Assembly: GCF_011761305.1 (NCBI RefSeq)
Contig: NZ_JAAOZC010000007.1
Span: forward strand, 1-64,000
Direction of reading: 5' to 3'
Source of the DNA: Sphingomonas vulcanisoli
Lineage (GTDB): Bacteria > Pseudomonadota > Alphaproteobacteria > Sphingomonadales > Sphingomonadaceae
Length of the DNA stretch: 64,000 bases
Position 1 is the stretch's first letter. Each line of letters opens with the position of its first letter. The notes under the pieces were generated by a model. The model saw only the letters and a list, made by a program, of their open reading frames with translations, made no database searches and was not told the origin of the DNA. A program made the position numbers and the translations under genes. Positions 16,626 to 24,476 of this stretch are shown piece after piece.

Positions 16626-18172
16626 TCCGCCACCACCACGTGCTGCGAGGGCTGGGCGCGCCGCGAGAACCAGACCACCGCGATCAGCGCGATTGATATC
16701 CATCCCGAGACGTAGAAGATCTCTGTGGAGGCGAGCAGATAGCTCTGATCGATCACGCTGCGCAGGATCGATCCGTTGGCCTGCGCCATTGTCATTCCGT
16801 GCGCCTGCATCTGATCCGTGGCCTGCTGATAAACCGGAGACCATGGATTGGCGTTCTCCACAAGCCGCGTCTGGTGCAGCGTTTCGCGCCGCGACCATAA
16901 GGTCGTGATGATCGATGCGCCGAAGCTGCCCGCGGTGATGCGCACGAAGTTCGAAAGGCCGCTGGCCGAAGGCACCTGATCGGCGCGCAGACCACCGAGC
17001 ATGATCGTGAGCAGGGGAACGAAGAACATCGCGGCGCCCACGCCCTGAACGATCTGCGGGAGGGTCAGCGCCCAGAAGCTGGCGTCCGGCGTGTAACGGG
17101 CGCGCAGCAGATAGCAGATGCCGTAGCCGAGGAAGGCAATTGTCGCGACGATGCGCGAATCCAGGTTGCGCGTCCTGCTCAGCAAGGGTGACAGCACTAC
17201 GGCCATCAGCCCGGCCGGCGCCGCGACCAGCCCGGCATAGGTCGCGGTATAACCCATCTGCTGCTGCAGCCAGAGCGGCAGCAGCAGATTGTTGCCGAAC
17301 ATCACCGCATAGCCGAGCGCCAGTGCGATATTGGCGAGCAGGAAATTGCGCGTCTTGAACAGCCGGAGATCGACGGCCGGCTGGCGATCGGTCAGCTCCC
17401 AGATCACCCAGGCGACGAAACCTACCGCCGCGCAGCACGACAGCGCCACGATGAGATTATTGTGAAACCAGTCGCGGTCCTTGCCGAGATCAAGGACCAC
17501 CTGCAGGCTGAACACCCAGATGGCGAGCAGGATCAGGCCGACGGTATCGAACTTCACCTTGACGATCGGCGTATCGCGGGTGCGCAGTCCCAGCCAGCTG
17601 ATCAAAGCAACGACGATCCCCACCGGCACGTTGATCAGGAAGATCCAGCCCCAGTGATAATGATCAGAGATGAAGCCGCCCAGCACGGGGCCGAGCACCG
17701 GCGCGCCCATCGTCATCACCGACCAGATCGAAAGCGCCAAAGCACGCTTGTTGGCCGGGAAGATCATCAGCAGCAGCGCCTGGCTGCCCGGGATCATCGG
17801 CCCCGAACAGGCCCCCTGCAGGATGCGAAACAGGATTAGTGATGGCAGATCCCAGGCGATCCCGCACAGCAGCGAAGCGAGCGTGAAGGCGGTAACCGAG
17901 ACGCAGAAGGTCTTGACGACGCCGAAGCGGCCCATCAGCCAGCCGGTCAGCGGCACCGTGACGCCGTTCGCCACCGCGAAGCTGGTGATGATCCAGACGC
18001 CATTATCGGACGAAATGCCGAGGTTGCCCGCTATGGTGGGCAGCGAGACGTTGGCGATGGTGCCGTCCAGCACCTGCATGAAGGTGCCGGTCGCCAGCGC
18101 CAGCGCCACGATCCACAGGATCACGCCGACAAGCGGTGGCGGCTCGGCGGCCGTCGCGGCCGATCCGCTCAT
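16622..18172 (-). CDS. emrB: DHA2-family drug:H+ antiporter (EmrB/QacA type)
   Basis: A 516-residue MFS protein with about 14 membrane segments. Motif A is NGVTVPLTGWLMGRFGVVKT and motif C is in MTMGAPVLGPVLGGFISDHYHWGWIFLINVP, the classic DHA2 sequence. With the overlapping HlyD-type and outer-membrane genes it would form a tripartite pump spanning both membranes. Substrates are unknown; hydrophobic weak acids, uncouplers or antibiotics are usual for EmrAB. Confidence 0.95.
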   Translation of the reverse strand: MSGSAATAAEPPPLVGVILWIVALALATGTFMQVLDGTIANVSLPTIAGNLGISSDNGVWIITSFAVANGVTVPLTGWLMGRFGVVKTFCVSVTAFTLASLLCGIAWDLPSLILFRILQGACSGPMIPGSQALLLMIFPANKRALALSIWSVMTMGAPVLGPVLGGFISDHYHWGWIFLINVPVGIVVALISWLGLRTRDTPIVKVKFDTVGLILLAIWVFSLQVVLDLGKDRDWFHNNLIVALSCCAAVGFVAWVIWELTDRQPAVDLRLFKTRNFLLANIALALGYAVMFGNNLLLPLWLQQQMGYTATYAGLVAAPAGLMAVVLSPLLSRTRNLDSRIVATIAFLGYGICYLLRARYTPDASFWALTLPQIVQGVGAAMFFVPLLTIMLGGLRADQVPSASGLSNFVRITAGSFGASIITTLWSRRETLHQTRLVENANPWSPVYQQATDQMQAHGMTMAQANGSILRSVIDQSYLLASTEIFYVSGWISIALIAVVWFSRRAQPSQHVVVAD

Positions 18173-19404
18173 TTCCCGCGGCCGAGATTCGCTTGGATGA
18201 TCTGGCGGATGCGCGCGTCGACAGCGGCATTGCCCGCGAAGCTCGCCTGGCGGCCGCCGGCGGGCGGCGCGCTGGCCGAAACCATCGGGCCCGATTGATC
18301 GGCGGTGTCGACCGACGCGGTGACGCTCAGGCCGATGCGCAGCGGATGCTGGCGCAACTCATTGGGATCGAGCGCGATGCGCACCGGAACGCGCTGCACG
18401 ATCTTGATCCAGTTGCCGGTCGCATTCTGCGCGGGCAGCAGCGCGAAGGCCGCGCCCGATCCCGCGCCCAGGCCCAGCACCTTGCCGTGAAAGACGACAC
18501 TCGATCCATAGGCATCGGCCTTGATCGTCACCGGCTGGCCGACGCGGATGCGCTGAAGCTGGGTTTCGCGGAAATTGGCGTCGATCCACAGCGAATCGAG
18601 CGGCACCACGGCCATCAGCGGCGTGCCCGCGGCGACGCGCTGGCCAAGCTGCACGGTGCGTTGCGCAACGATGCCGGCGACGGGCGCGAACACATCCATA
18701 TAGCTGCGGCTGATCGCAGCGCGGCGCAAATTGGCGATCGCGGCGAGCACCGCCGGATTGTTGGCGACATCGGTGCCCGCAATCGAGCTTTCGGCCTGTG
18801 CGCGGCGCGCGTCGGCGAGAGTCAGGGCGGCCTGCGCCGTGGTCACGGCATCCTGCGCGTGGCTGAGTTCCTCGCCCGAAACGGCGCCATCCTTGGCGGC
18901 GGCGCTGCGGCGGCGGTAATCGCTGCGCGCCCGATCGAGATTGGCCTGCGCCTGCGCGATCTCGGCGCTCGCCTCATCGACCGCGGAGCGATCGGCGCGG
19001 ATCGAGCGCACCGCCCGGCCAAGATCGGCCTCGGCGGACGCGACCGCGACATCCTGCACGGCGGGGTCGAGCTCGATCAGCTTCTGGCCGCGAGTGACCT
19101 GTTGGGTATTGTCCGCGTTGAGCGCCAGCACCGTGCCGCCCTCGCGCGCGGTGATCGCGACGATATCACCGCCGACATAGGCATCGTCGGTCGATTGCAC
19201 CGATCCTGCCAGCAGCCGCATGATTAGATAGCCGATCGCGGCAAGCACCACGATCGCGCCCAGGATCAGGAACGCGCGTTTGCGCGTGTTCGGGCGCGCG
19301 GGCTCGGGCGGCTGCGGCAGATCGGGCCGGGTCATCGTCTCGGCGGGGGTGAGATCGGCCTCTGCGACCGTGCTCTTGTCGAAATTGTGCGTGCTGTCGT
19401 TCAT
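18169..19404 (-). CDS. emrA: HlyD/EmrA periplasmic adaptor
   Basis: A 411-residue membrane-fusion protein: a cytoplasmic tail, one membrane helix (about 46-67), a barrel-sandwich domain (TDDAYVGGDIVAITAREGGTV), a coiled-coil hairpin (about 120-210) and LQRIRVGQPVTIKADAYG. It links the EmrB-like pump to the outer-membrane channel. It overlaps both neighbours by 4 bp. The C-terminus has a short extra tail after QSGPMVSASAPP. Confidence 0.94.
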   Translation of the reverse strand: MNDSTHNFDKSTVAEADLTPAETMTRPDLPQPPEPARPNTRKRAFLILGAIVVLAAIGYLIMRLLAGSVQSTDDAYVGGDIVAITAREGGTVLALNADNTQQVTRGQKLIELDPAVQDVAVASAEADLGRAVRSIRADRSAVDEASAEIAQAQANLDRARSDYRRRSAAAKDGAVSGEELSHAQDAVTTAQAALTLADARRAQAESSIAGTDVANNPAVLAAIANLRRAAISRSYMDVFAPVAGIVAQRTVQLGQRVAAGTPLMAVVPLDSLWIDANFRETQLQRIRVGQPVTIKADAYGSSVVFHGKVLGLGAGSGAAFALLPAQNATGNWIKIVQRVPVRIALDPNELRQHPLRIGLSVTASVDTADQSGPMVSASAPPAGGRQASFAGNAAVDARIRQIIQANLGRGK

Positions 19405-20825
19405 GATCTTTTGTCCGAAGCGGGGGCGGCCGCGGTGGTGACGGGGGCGGGAGCGAAGCCGCCGCCCAAGGCTGTGATAAGCTGGATGCGGCGGCTGAGC
19501 GTATCGGCCTGCAGGCCGACGAGCTGCTGTTCGGCCTCCAGCAGGCGGAAGCCGCTTTCGATCGCATCGAGCTGGGTGCCGAGGCCGGTGCGCGTCCGCA
19601 CGCCATTGAGCCGCACGGTATCGCGCAAGCCTGCGACGACCTTCTCCTGCGTGGCGAGATCGGCGTCGGCCGAGCGGACGTTGGTGATGGCGTCGGCGCT
19701 GTCGCGGACGGCGGCGAGCACCGCATCGTTATAGTCGGCGATGGCGCGATCGAGATCGGCGGTGGCGCCGCGATACTGTGCGCGCAGCTTGCCGCCGTCG
19801 AAGATCGGCAGCGTGATCGCCGGCCCGCCGCCGCCCATCGCCGATCCGGCGCTGACGAGATGGCTGAGGCCCATCGAGGCGATACCGGCGAAGGCGCTGA
19901 TATCGATGTTGGGATAGAAAGCCGCGCGCGCCACGCGCCGGTTGGCGACCGAAGCATCGATCCGCGCCTGCGCGGCGAGCAGATCGGGGCGGCGGCCGAG
20001 CAGATCGGCGGGCAGCAGCTGCGGCACCGGCGGCGCGGCGTTCAGCGCCAGCGTCGGCGCGGTAACCTGCGGATAGAAATCCGCCCCCCGGCCGACCAGC
20101 GCGGCCAGCGCATGGACCAGAAGATCGCGCTGGCGCAGCGCACGCACCTGCGATTGCTGAGCCTCGGCGAGCAGGGTCTGCGCGGTGCGCAGATCGAACT
20201 GGCTGGCAAGCTGATCGCGGATGCGCGTCTGGACAAAGCCAAGCGCCTGCTGGCGGGTCGCGGCGAAATCATTGGCGACGCGGATCTGCTGCTCGGCCTG
20301 TGCCAGCCCGACATAGGCCTGCGCGATCGAGGAGGCGAGCATCAGCCGTGCGCCCGCCGCATCCAGATCGGCGGCGGCGGCATTGCCGCGCGCCCGATCC
20401 ACCGAAGCATGCAGCCGGCCGAACAGATCGAGGTTCCAGCTGAGGCTGCCGGTGACGAGGCCGATCGTCGACCAGCCGCCTTCGCCGATGAAATGATCGC
20501 CAAGATGCGATTCCTGCACCGTGCCGATGCCGGTCACTTGCGGATCGAGCTGCGCGCGCGCCGCGCCGAGCTGGGCATCGGCGACCCGGACGCGGGCGAG
20601 CGCGCCCTGCAGCGAGGGATTGTCCGCAAGCCCGGTCTCGATCAGGCGATCGAGCTGCGGATCGCCGAACGCGCTCCACCAGTTCGCGCTGATCGCAGGC
20701 GTCTCCGCGGCAAGGCCGAGCGACGCGGGCGCGACCCGGGCAAGCTGCGGATCGCCATGCGGCACGCCGGCGCAGCCGGCGAGGAGCAGCATGGCTGCCC
20801 CGCTCAGCAGAGAACGCTGTCTCAT
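19401..20825 (-). CDS. NodT-family outer-membrane efflux lipoprotein
   Basis: A 474-residue TolC-like protein with a lipoprotein signal (MLLLAGCAGVPHGDPQ, lipidated Cys near 18). Both RND/MFS outer-membrane factor repeats are visible (WWSAFGDPQLDRLIETGLADN, and AIADYNDAVLAAVRDSADAI). It is the outer-membrane channel of the pump and is coupled by 4-bp overlaps to marR upstream and emrA downstream. Confidence 0.94.
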   Translation of the reverse strand: MRQRSLLSGAAMLLLAGCAGVPHGDPQLARVAPASLGLAAETPAISANWWSAFGDPQLDRLIETGLADNPSLQGALARVRVADAQLGAARAQLDPQVTGIGTVQESHLGDHFIGEGGWSTIGLVTGSLSWNLDLFGRLHASVDRARGNAAAADLDAAGARLMLASSIAQAYVGLAQAEQQIRVANDFAATRQQALGFVQTRIRDQLASQFDLRTAQTLLAEAQQSQVRALRQRDLLVHALAALVGRGADFYPQVTAPTLALNAAPPVPQLLPADLLGRRPDLLAAQARIDASVANRRVARAAFYPNIDISAFAGIASMGLSHLVSAGSAMGGGGPAITLPIFDGGKLRAQYRGATADLDRAIADYNDAVLAAVRDSADAITNVRSADADLATQEKVVAGLRDTVRLNGVRTRTGLGTQLDAIESGFRLLEAEQQLVGLQADTLSRRIQLITALGGGFAPAPVTTAAAPASDKRS

Positions 20826-21304
20826 GCGCCCACCGCCTCATTCAGCGCACCTGCGGCTTTGCGTTCGGCCGCCTTCAACAGCCGGTTGAGCAGCCCGACG
20901 AGCAGTTCGCCCTCGTCATCGTTGAATTCCTCCAGCACGTCGTTCCAGGGATCGAGCACTTCGGGCGCGAGCGCGTTGAGCTGGGCGGCGCCTTCGTCTG
21001 TCAGCACGAGGCTGACCACGCGCCGATCGCCCGCGGCGCGATCCCGCGCCATCAGGCCCCGCTGTTCAAGCCCATCGATCAGCCGCGTGACCGCACCCGT
21101 CGAATAGCCGAGGTCGCGCGCCAGCATGCCAGGATTGCTGGCATAGCCATCGGCGACCAGCTTGAGCGCCACCCACTGCGAATAGCTCAGGCCATGCGCA
21201 GCAAGCCGATCATCGATCCAGACGGTCATTGTCTTGTCGATCCGGCGGATCAATCGGCCCGGGGAAACGGACGACGAACAATCAGCAATGGAAAATCGTC
21301 TCAT
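20822..21304 (-). CDS. MarR-family repressor
   Basis: About 160 residues from ATG 21304 (MRRFSIADCSSSVSPGRLIR). The winged-helix region YSQWVALKLVADGYASNPGMLARDLGYSTGAVTRLIDGLEQRGLMAR and the wing DRRVVSLVLTDEGAAQL are clear. A longer reading from 21358 would begin inside the -35 box of the predicted promoter, so 21304 is preferred. As first gene of a five-gene overlapping operon it most likely represses the pump until a ligand binds. Confidence 0.92.
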   Translation of the reverse strand: MRRFSIADCSSSVSPGRLIRRIDKTMTVWIDDRLAAHGLSYSQWVALKLVADGYASNPGMLARDLGYSTGAVTRLIDGLEQRGLMARDRAAGDRRVVSLVLTDEGAAQLNALAPEVLDPWNDVLEEFNDDEGELLVGLLNRLLKAAERKAAGALNEAVGA

Positions 21305-21335
21305 GCCTGCCTCGAAAGTATCTTCATAGGCAGAT

Positions 21336-21358
21336 ATATCGCAGAGAGATATTGTCAA
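21336..21358 (-). promoter_or_regulatory. Promoter with embedded MarR-type operator
   Basis: On the minus strand TTGACA (21358-21353) is a perfect -35 box, followed about 16 bases later by TATCTG as a possible -10. Between them ATATC (21352-21348) and GATAT (21340-21336) make an inverted repeat with a 7-bp centre, a size that suits a MarR dimer. Repressor binding there would block RNA polymerase directly. Confidence 0.5.
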
Positions 21359-21388
21359 GGCATGGAAATGCCTGAAGCTGCGATTTGG

Positions 21389-22780
21389 CTATCGCCGGAA
21401 GCCGAGCAGCACATTGCCCTCCGTGCTGAGATAGTTGCGTCGGTAATCGAAGCGCGGCGTATCGGCGAAGATCAGGTAGTAATATTTCATCTGCTCGGAC
21501 CACCAATAGCCGGGGCAATGATCGGCCTGAGTCTTGGGATCGGCGGTCATGTCGGCGATATCGGTGAAGCCGTAGGCGGCCTTGTTCCACTTGAGCATCG
21601 CCCGGAAATGATCGGCGCAGACCTGCCGCCAGCGCGGATTGCGATCGAGCAGCCAGAGGTTGAAGGCGGCGTCGGCCAACTCGGGGCGGAGCGCGTTGGT
21701 CACCTGCGTCGGCTTGCCCGCGAGATAATCATAGCCTTCGGGCAAGATGCCGTAGCGGGCCTGCAGCGATGCCCAGCTCTCGGTCAGCGCCGCCCCAGTC
21801 GCCGCCGCGCCGCCTTGGGCGAGCAGGCCGCCGTAGAAAGCCGAAAGCTCGTCCTGCTCGGTCGACATGATCTCGCCCGTCTCGAAATCCACGTCGCTGA
21901 TCCACAGCTTGCCGCCGACATGCACCTGCTGACAGCGCAGGATGCCTGCCGTGCAGACGTCGTACATCCGCTTCATCTCGGCATCGCCGAACAGCTGCCA
22001 GCTATCCCAGAGAGTTTCGTAAAAACTGTCCGCATAGGCGCCGACCGTGGCGCGCCCGTCGAGCCATTCGCCGCTCAGCGCATCGATCTGCGTGGCGAGG
22101 AGATCGCGCTTCGATCGTTTCTCGAACAGCGCCACCACCGCCTTGCGCGGCACGTCGTGAAAGCGTTTGTCCCCGGTCAGCCGCGCGAGCGTGCCCCATT
22201 CCGGCAGAAAAGTGCCGATCTCCGCCGGATTGGTCGCGGTATCGTGGCGCGTCCCGGTCTTGAGGTTGATCGTGCGATAGGGAAAGCCGGTCGGCGTATC
22301 GAAGGCGGGCAGCAGCCGCTCGGCGAGGTCGCGCGCCTTGGCGAGCAGCACCGGATCGCCGCAGGCATGATGCGCGGAGAGCAGCCCTCCGACGATGCGG
22401 ATCGATGTCTCGAACACCGAAACCTCGCCATCCACATTGAAGTCGGCATTGGCCTTCACCCAATCGACGCCCTCGCGGAACTGCGCGTCGAGCCCCATCA
22501 CCCACAAGGTATCGAGCGCCTCGATCAGGCTGAGGCCGAGGTGGTGGCCCTTCATCGGGAAGCTGGAGCTGGTGCCGCTGACCGGCTTGATCTCGTCCTT
22601 GCCCCAGGCGCGTTCGCGGTAATGGCCCCAGGCCCAGGCCATCGCCGCCTTCACCTGTTCGGCAAGCGCGGACCAATTCTCCTGCGCGGGCGTGGCACGA
22701 AGAGGAGCGGCGGCGAGACCGGCCAGCGCGGCGCGGCGGCTGATCCGCACCTCAGTGCGCCGAGGATATCGGGAGGACAC
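21389..22780 (-). CDS. Glycoside hydrolase family 47 (class I alpha-mannosidase)
   Basis: A 463-residue exported protein with a Tat-like leader (ISRRAALAGLAAAPLRATPA). The GH47 signatures are conserved: AWAWGHYRERAWGKDEIKP, LIEALDTLWVMGLDAQF, SVFETSIRIVGGLLSAHH, LPEWGTLARLTGD and GAYADSFYETL. The three catalytic acids of the family correspond to E124, D251 and E367 (LRPE), and the calcium-binding Thr to T453 in LSTEGN. It should trim alpha-1,2-mannose. GH47 is mainly eukaryotic; Caulobacter-type bacteria are known exceptions. The partner glycan is not evident from the neighbours. Confidence 0.88.
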   Translation of the reverse strand: MSSRYPRRTEVRISRRAALAGLAAAPLRATPAQENWSALAEQVKAAMAWAWGHYRERAWGKDEIKPVSGTSSSFPMKGHHLGLSLIEALDTLWVMGLDAQFREGVDWVKANADFNVDGEVSVFETSIRIVGGLLSAHHACGDPVLLAKARDLAERLLPAFDTPTGFPYRTINLKTGTRHDTATNPAEIGTFLPEWGTLARLTGDKRFHDVPRKAVVALFEKRSKRDLLATQIDALSGEWLDGRATVGAYADSFYETLWDSWQLFGDAEMKRMYDVCTAGILRCQQVHVGGKLWISDVDFETGEIMSTEQDELSAFYGGLLAQGGAAATGAALTESWASLQARYGILPEGYDYLAGKPTQVTNALRPELADAAFNLWLLDRNPRWRQVCADHFRAMLKWNKAAYGFTDIADMTADPKTQADHCPGYWWSEQMKYYYLIFADTPRFDYRRNYLSTEGNVLLGFRR

Positions 22781-22907
22781 GGGCGAAACGGTGCAAGGCT
22801 TATCCTCTCGATCGATTTTGCACGCTTATGCGTGGGGCAGGCTGCTCCGCCAAGCTTGCCGTCATGCAGAACTTGTTTCAGCATTCCCTGCAACACAAAC
22901 GGCCGCC

Positions 22908-24353
22908 GTGCGGCGTGCCGCCAAGCCGCAGCAAGGGAGTCGTATCATCTTCGGACCTCGCATCGCGCTCGACGCGCTGATCCGCCCGGACAAGGAGCAC
23001 CGCCTCGCCAAGACCTTGAGCTGGCCGCACCTGATCGCGCTCGGCGTCGGCGCGATCGTCGGCACAGGCATCTATACGCTGATCGGTGTCGGCGCGGAGC
23101 GGGCGGGGCCGGCGGTGATCCTGTCGTTCGTGATCGCGGGGCTGGTCTGCGCCTGCGCGGCCCTGGCCTATGCCGAACTGGCGACGATGATCCCCGCGGC
23201 GGGCAGCGCCTATACGTTCAGCTATGCGGCGCTGGGCGAGGGGGTCGCCTGGGTGGTCGGCTGGAGCCTGATCCTCGAATATTCGCTGGCCTGCTCCACG
23301 GTCGCGGTCGGATGGTCGGGCCATGCGATGGGCTGGCTCGGCGCGGTGGGTGTCCATCTGCCGCACGCCTTGCTGGTCGGGCCCTCGGGCGGCGGCGTCG
23401 TCAATCTGCCCGCCGTGGCGGTGGCGCTGGCGGTGATGGGGATGCTGATCGCGGGCACGAAGGAAAGCGCGACGCTCAACATCGTGCTGGTCGTCATCAA
23501 GCTGGTCGCGCTGGCGGTGTTCGTGATCGTCTCGTTGCCCGCCTTTCAGAGCGCCAACCTTCACCCCTTCATGCCTTATGGCTTCGCGGGCACCGAGCAG
23601 GGCGGCATGAAGCGCGGGGTGATGGCGGCGGCGGCGATCGTCTTCTTCGCTTTCTACGGCTTCGATGCGGTGGCGACCTCGGCCGAAGAGGCCAAGAACC
23701 CCGGCCGCGATCTCACCATCGGCATCGTCGGATCGATGCTGGTCTGCACCGGAATTTATATGCTCGTCGCGGTGGCCGCGATCGGGGCGCTGCCCTACGG
23801 CATCCTCGGCGGATCGAGCGAGCCGCTGGCGCTGGTGCTCAAGACGCTCCAGCATCCGCTCGCTGCGCACCTGATCGAGCTGGCCGCGATCGTCGCGCTG
23901 CCATCGGTGATCCTGGTGTTCATGTACGGGCAGAGCCGCATCTTCTTCGTGATGGCGCGCGATGGCCTGCTGCCGCGCGGCCTCGCCAAGGTTTCGCCAC
24001 GGACCGGCGCGCCGACGCGGATCACCATCCTCACCGGTATCGCCATCGCGATCATCGCCGGGCTGTTCCGCCTCGATGAGATTGCCGAACTGGCCAATGC
24101 GGGGACGTTGCTGGCCTTCATCGCGGTCGGCGCCTGCCTGATGGTGCTGCGCAAGCGATCACCTGAAATGCCGCGCCTGTTTCGCTGCCCGGCGCCTTAT
24201 GTCGTCGGCACGCTGGCGATCCTCGGCTGCCTCTATCTGCTCGCCAGCCTGCCGACGATGACGATCGTCCGCTTCCTGATCTGGAACGCGATCGGGCTGG
24301 CGATCTATTTCGCCTACAGCCGGGATTCGAGCGAGGTGCGGCGGGCGGGCTGA
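22908..24353 (+). CDS. APC-family amino-acid permease
   Basis: About 481 residues with 12 or so membrane helices. The first is ALGVGAIVGTGIYTLIGVGA, the helix-1 substrate motif of cationic amino-acid/YfnA-type APC transporters, and FFAFYGFDAVATSAEEAKNP marks helix 6. The start is uncertain: GTG 22908 is the nearest standard codon, but AAGGGAG at 22933-22939 is ideally placed for ATC at 22947, which would give the family's usual FGPRIALDALI opening. A stem-loop follows the stop. Confidence 0.85.
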   Translation: MRRAAKPQQGSRIIFGPRIALDALIRPDKEHRLAKTLSWPHLIALGVGAIVGTGIYTLIGVGAERAGPAVILSFVIAGLVCACAALAYAELATMIPAAGSAYTFSYAALGEGVAWVVGWSLILEYSLACSTVAVGWSGHAMGWLGAVGVHLPHALLVGPSGGGVVNLPAVAVALAVMGMLIAGTKESATLNIVLVVIKLVALAVFVIVSLPAFQSANLHPFMPYGFAGTEQGGMKRGVMAAAAIVFFAFYGFDAVATSAEEAKNPGRDLTIGIVGSMLVCTGIYMLVAVAAIGALPYGILGGSSEPLALVLKTLQHPLAAHLIELAAIVALPSVILVFMYGQSRIFFVMARDGLLPRGLAKVSPRTGAPTRITILTGIAIAIIAGLFRLDEIAELANAGTLLAFIAVGACLMVLRKRSPEMPRLFRCPAPYVVGTLAILGCLYLLASLPTMTIVRFLIWNAIGLAIYFAYSRDSSEVRRAG

Positions 24354-24360
24354 CACGTGA

Positions 24361-24392
24361 AGGGCTTCCACAGCTTTCGCTGCGGAAGCCCT
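24361..24392 (+). terminator. Stem-loop after the permease gene
   Basis: AGGGCTTCC pairs with GGAAGCCCT, and after one mismatch CAGC pairs with GCTG around a TTTC loop. The stem is strong but is followed by ACTTGT rather than a T run, so it may be a weak or bidirectional terminator. Confidence 0.5.
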
Positions 24393-24396
24393 ACTT

Positions 24397-24472
24397 GTGC
24401 TCCGGCGTAGGCCGGAGCGCTGGCGGCAAGCGCCACACGTTCGTCTCCACGCTCCGGCCTACGCCGGAGCAC
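24397..24472. repeat. Family C palindromic repeat
   Basis: GTGCTCCGGCGTAGGCCGG with its continuation GAGCG (24397-24419) and its inverted copy (24450-24472) flank a 30-base spacer. Each arm is itself a hairpin (CTCCGGC...GCCGGAG). A second copy lies at 28837-28912 with the same arms and an unrelated spacer. Confidence 0.85.
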
Positions 24473-24476
24473 CAAA

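Noticed and set aside
16626-17438. Upstream extension of the ROK kinase frame
   Set aside because: It is a shadow of emrB; the TTG at 16625 overlapping the emrB stop fits the family's N-terminus.
21194-24079. A long plus-strand open frame antisense to marR and GH47 and running into the permease gene
   Set aside because: Composition (Arg, His, Gly, Gln-rich, no domains) is that of a mirror reading of G+C-rich genes, and clear protein families occupy the other frames.
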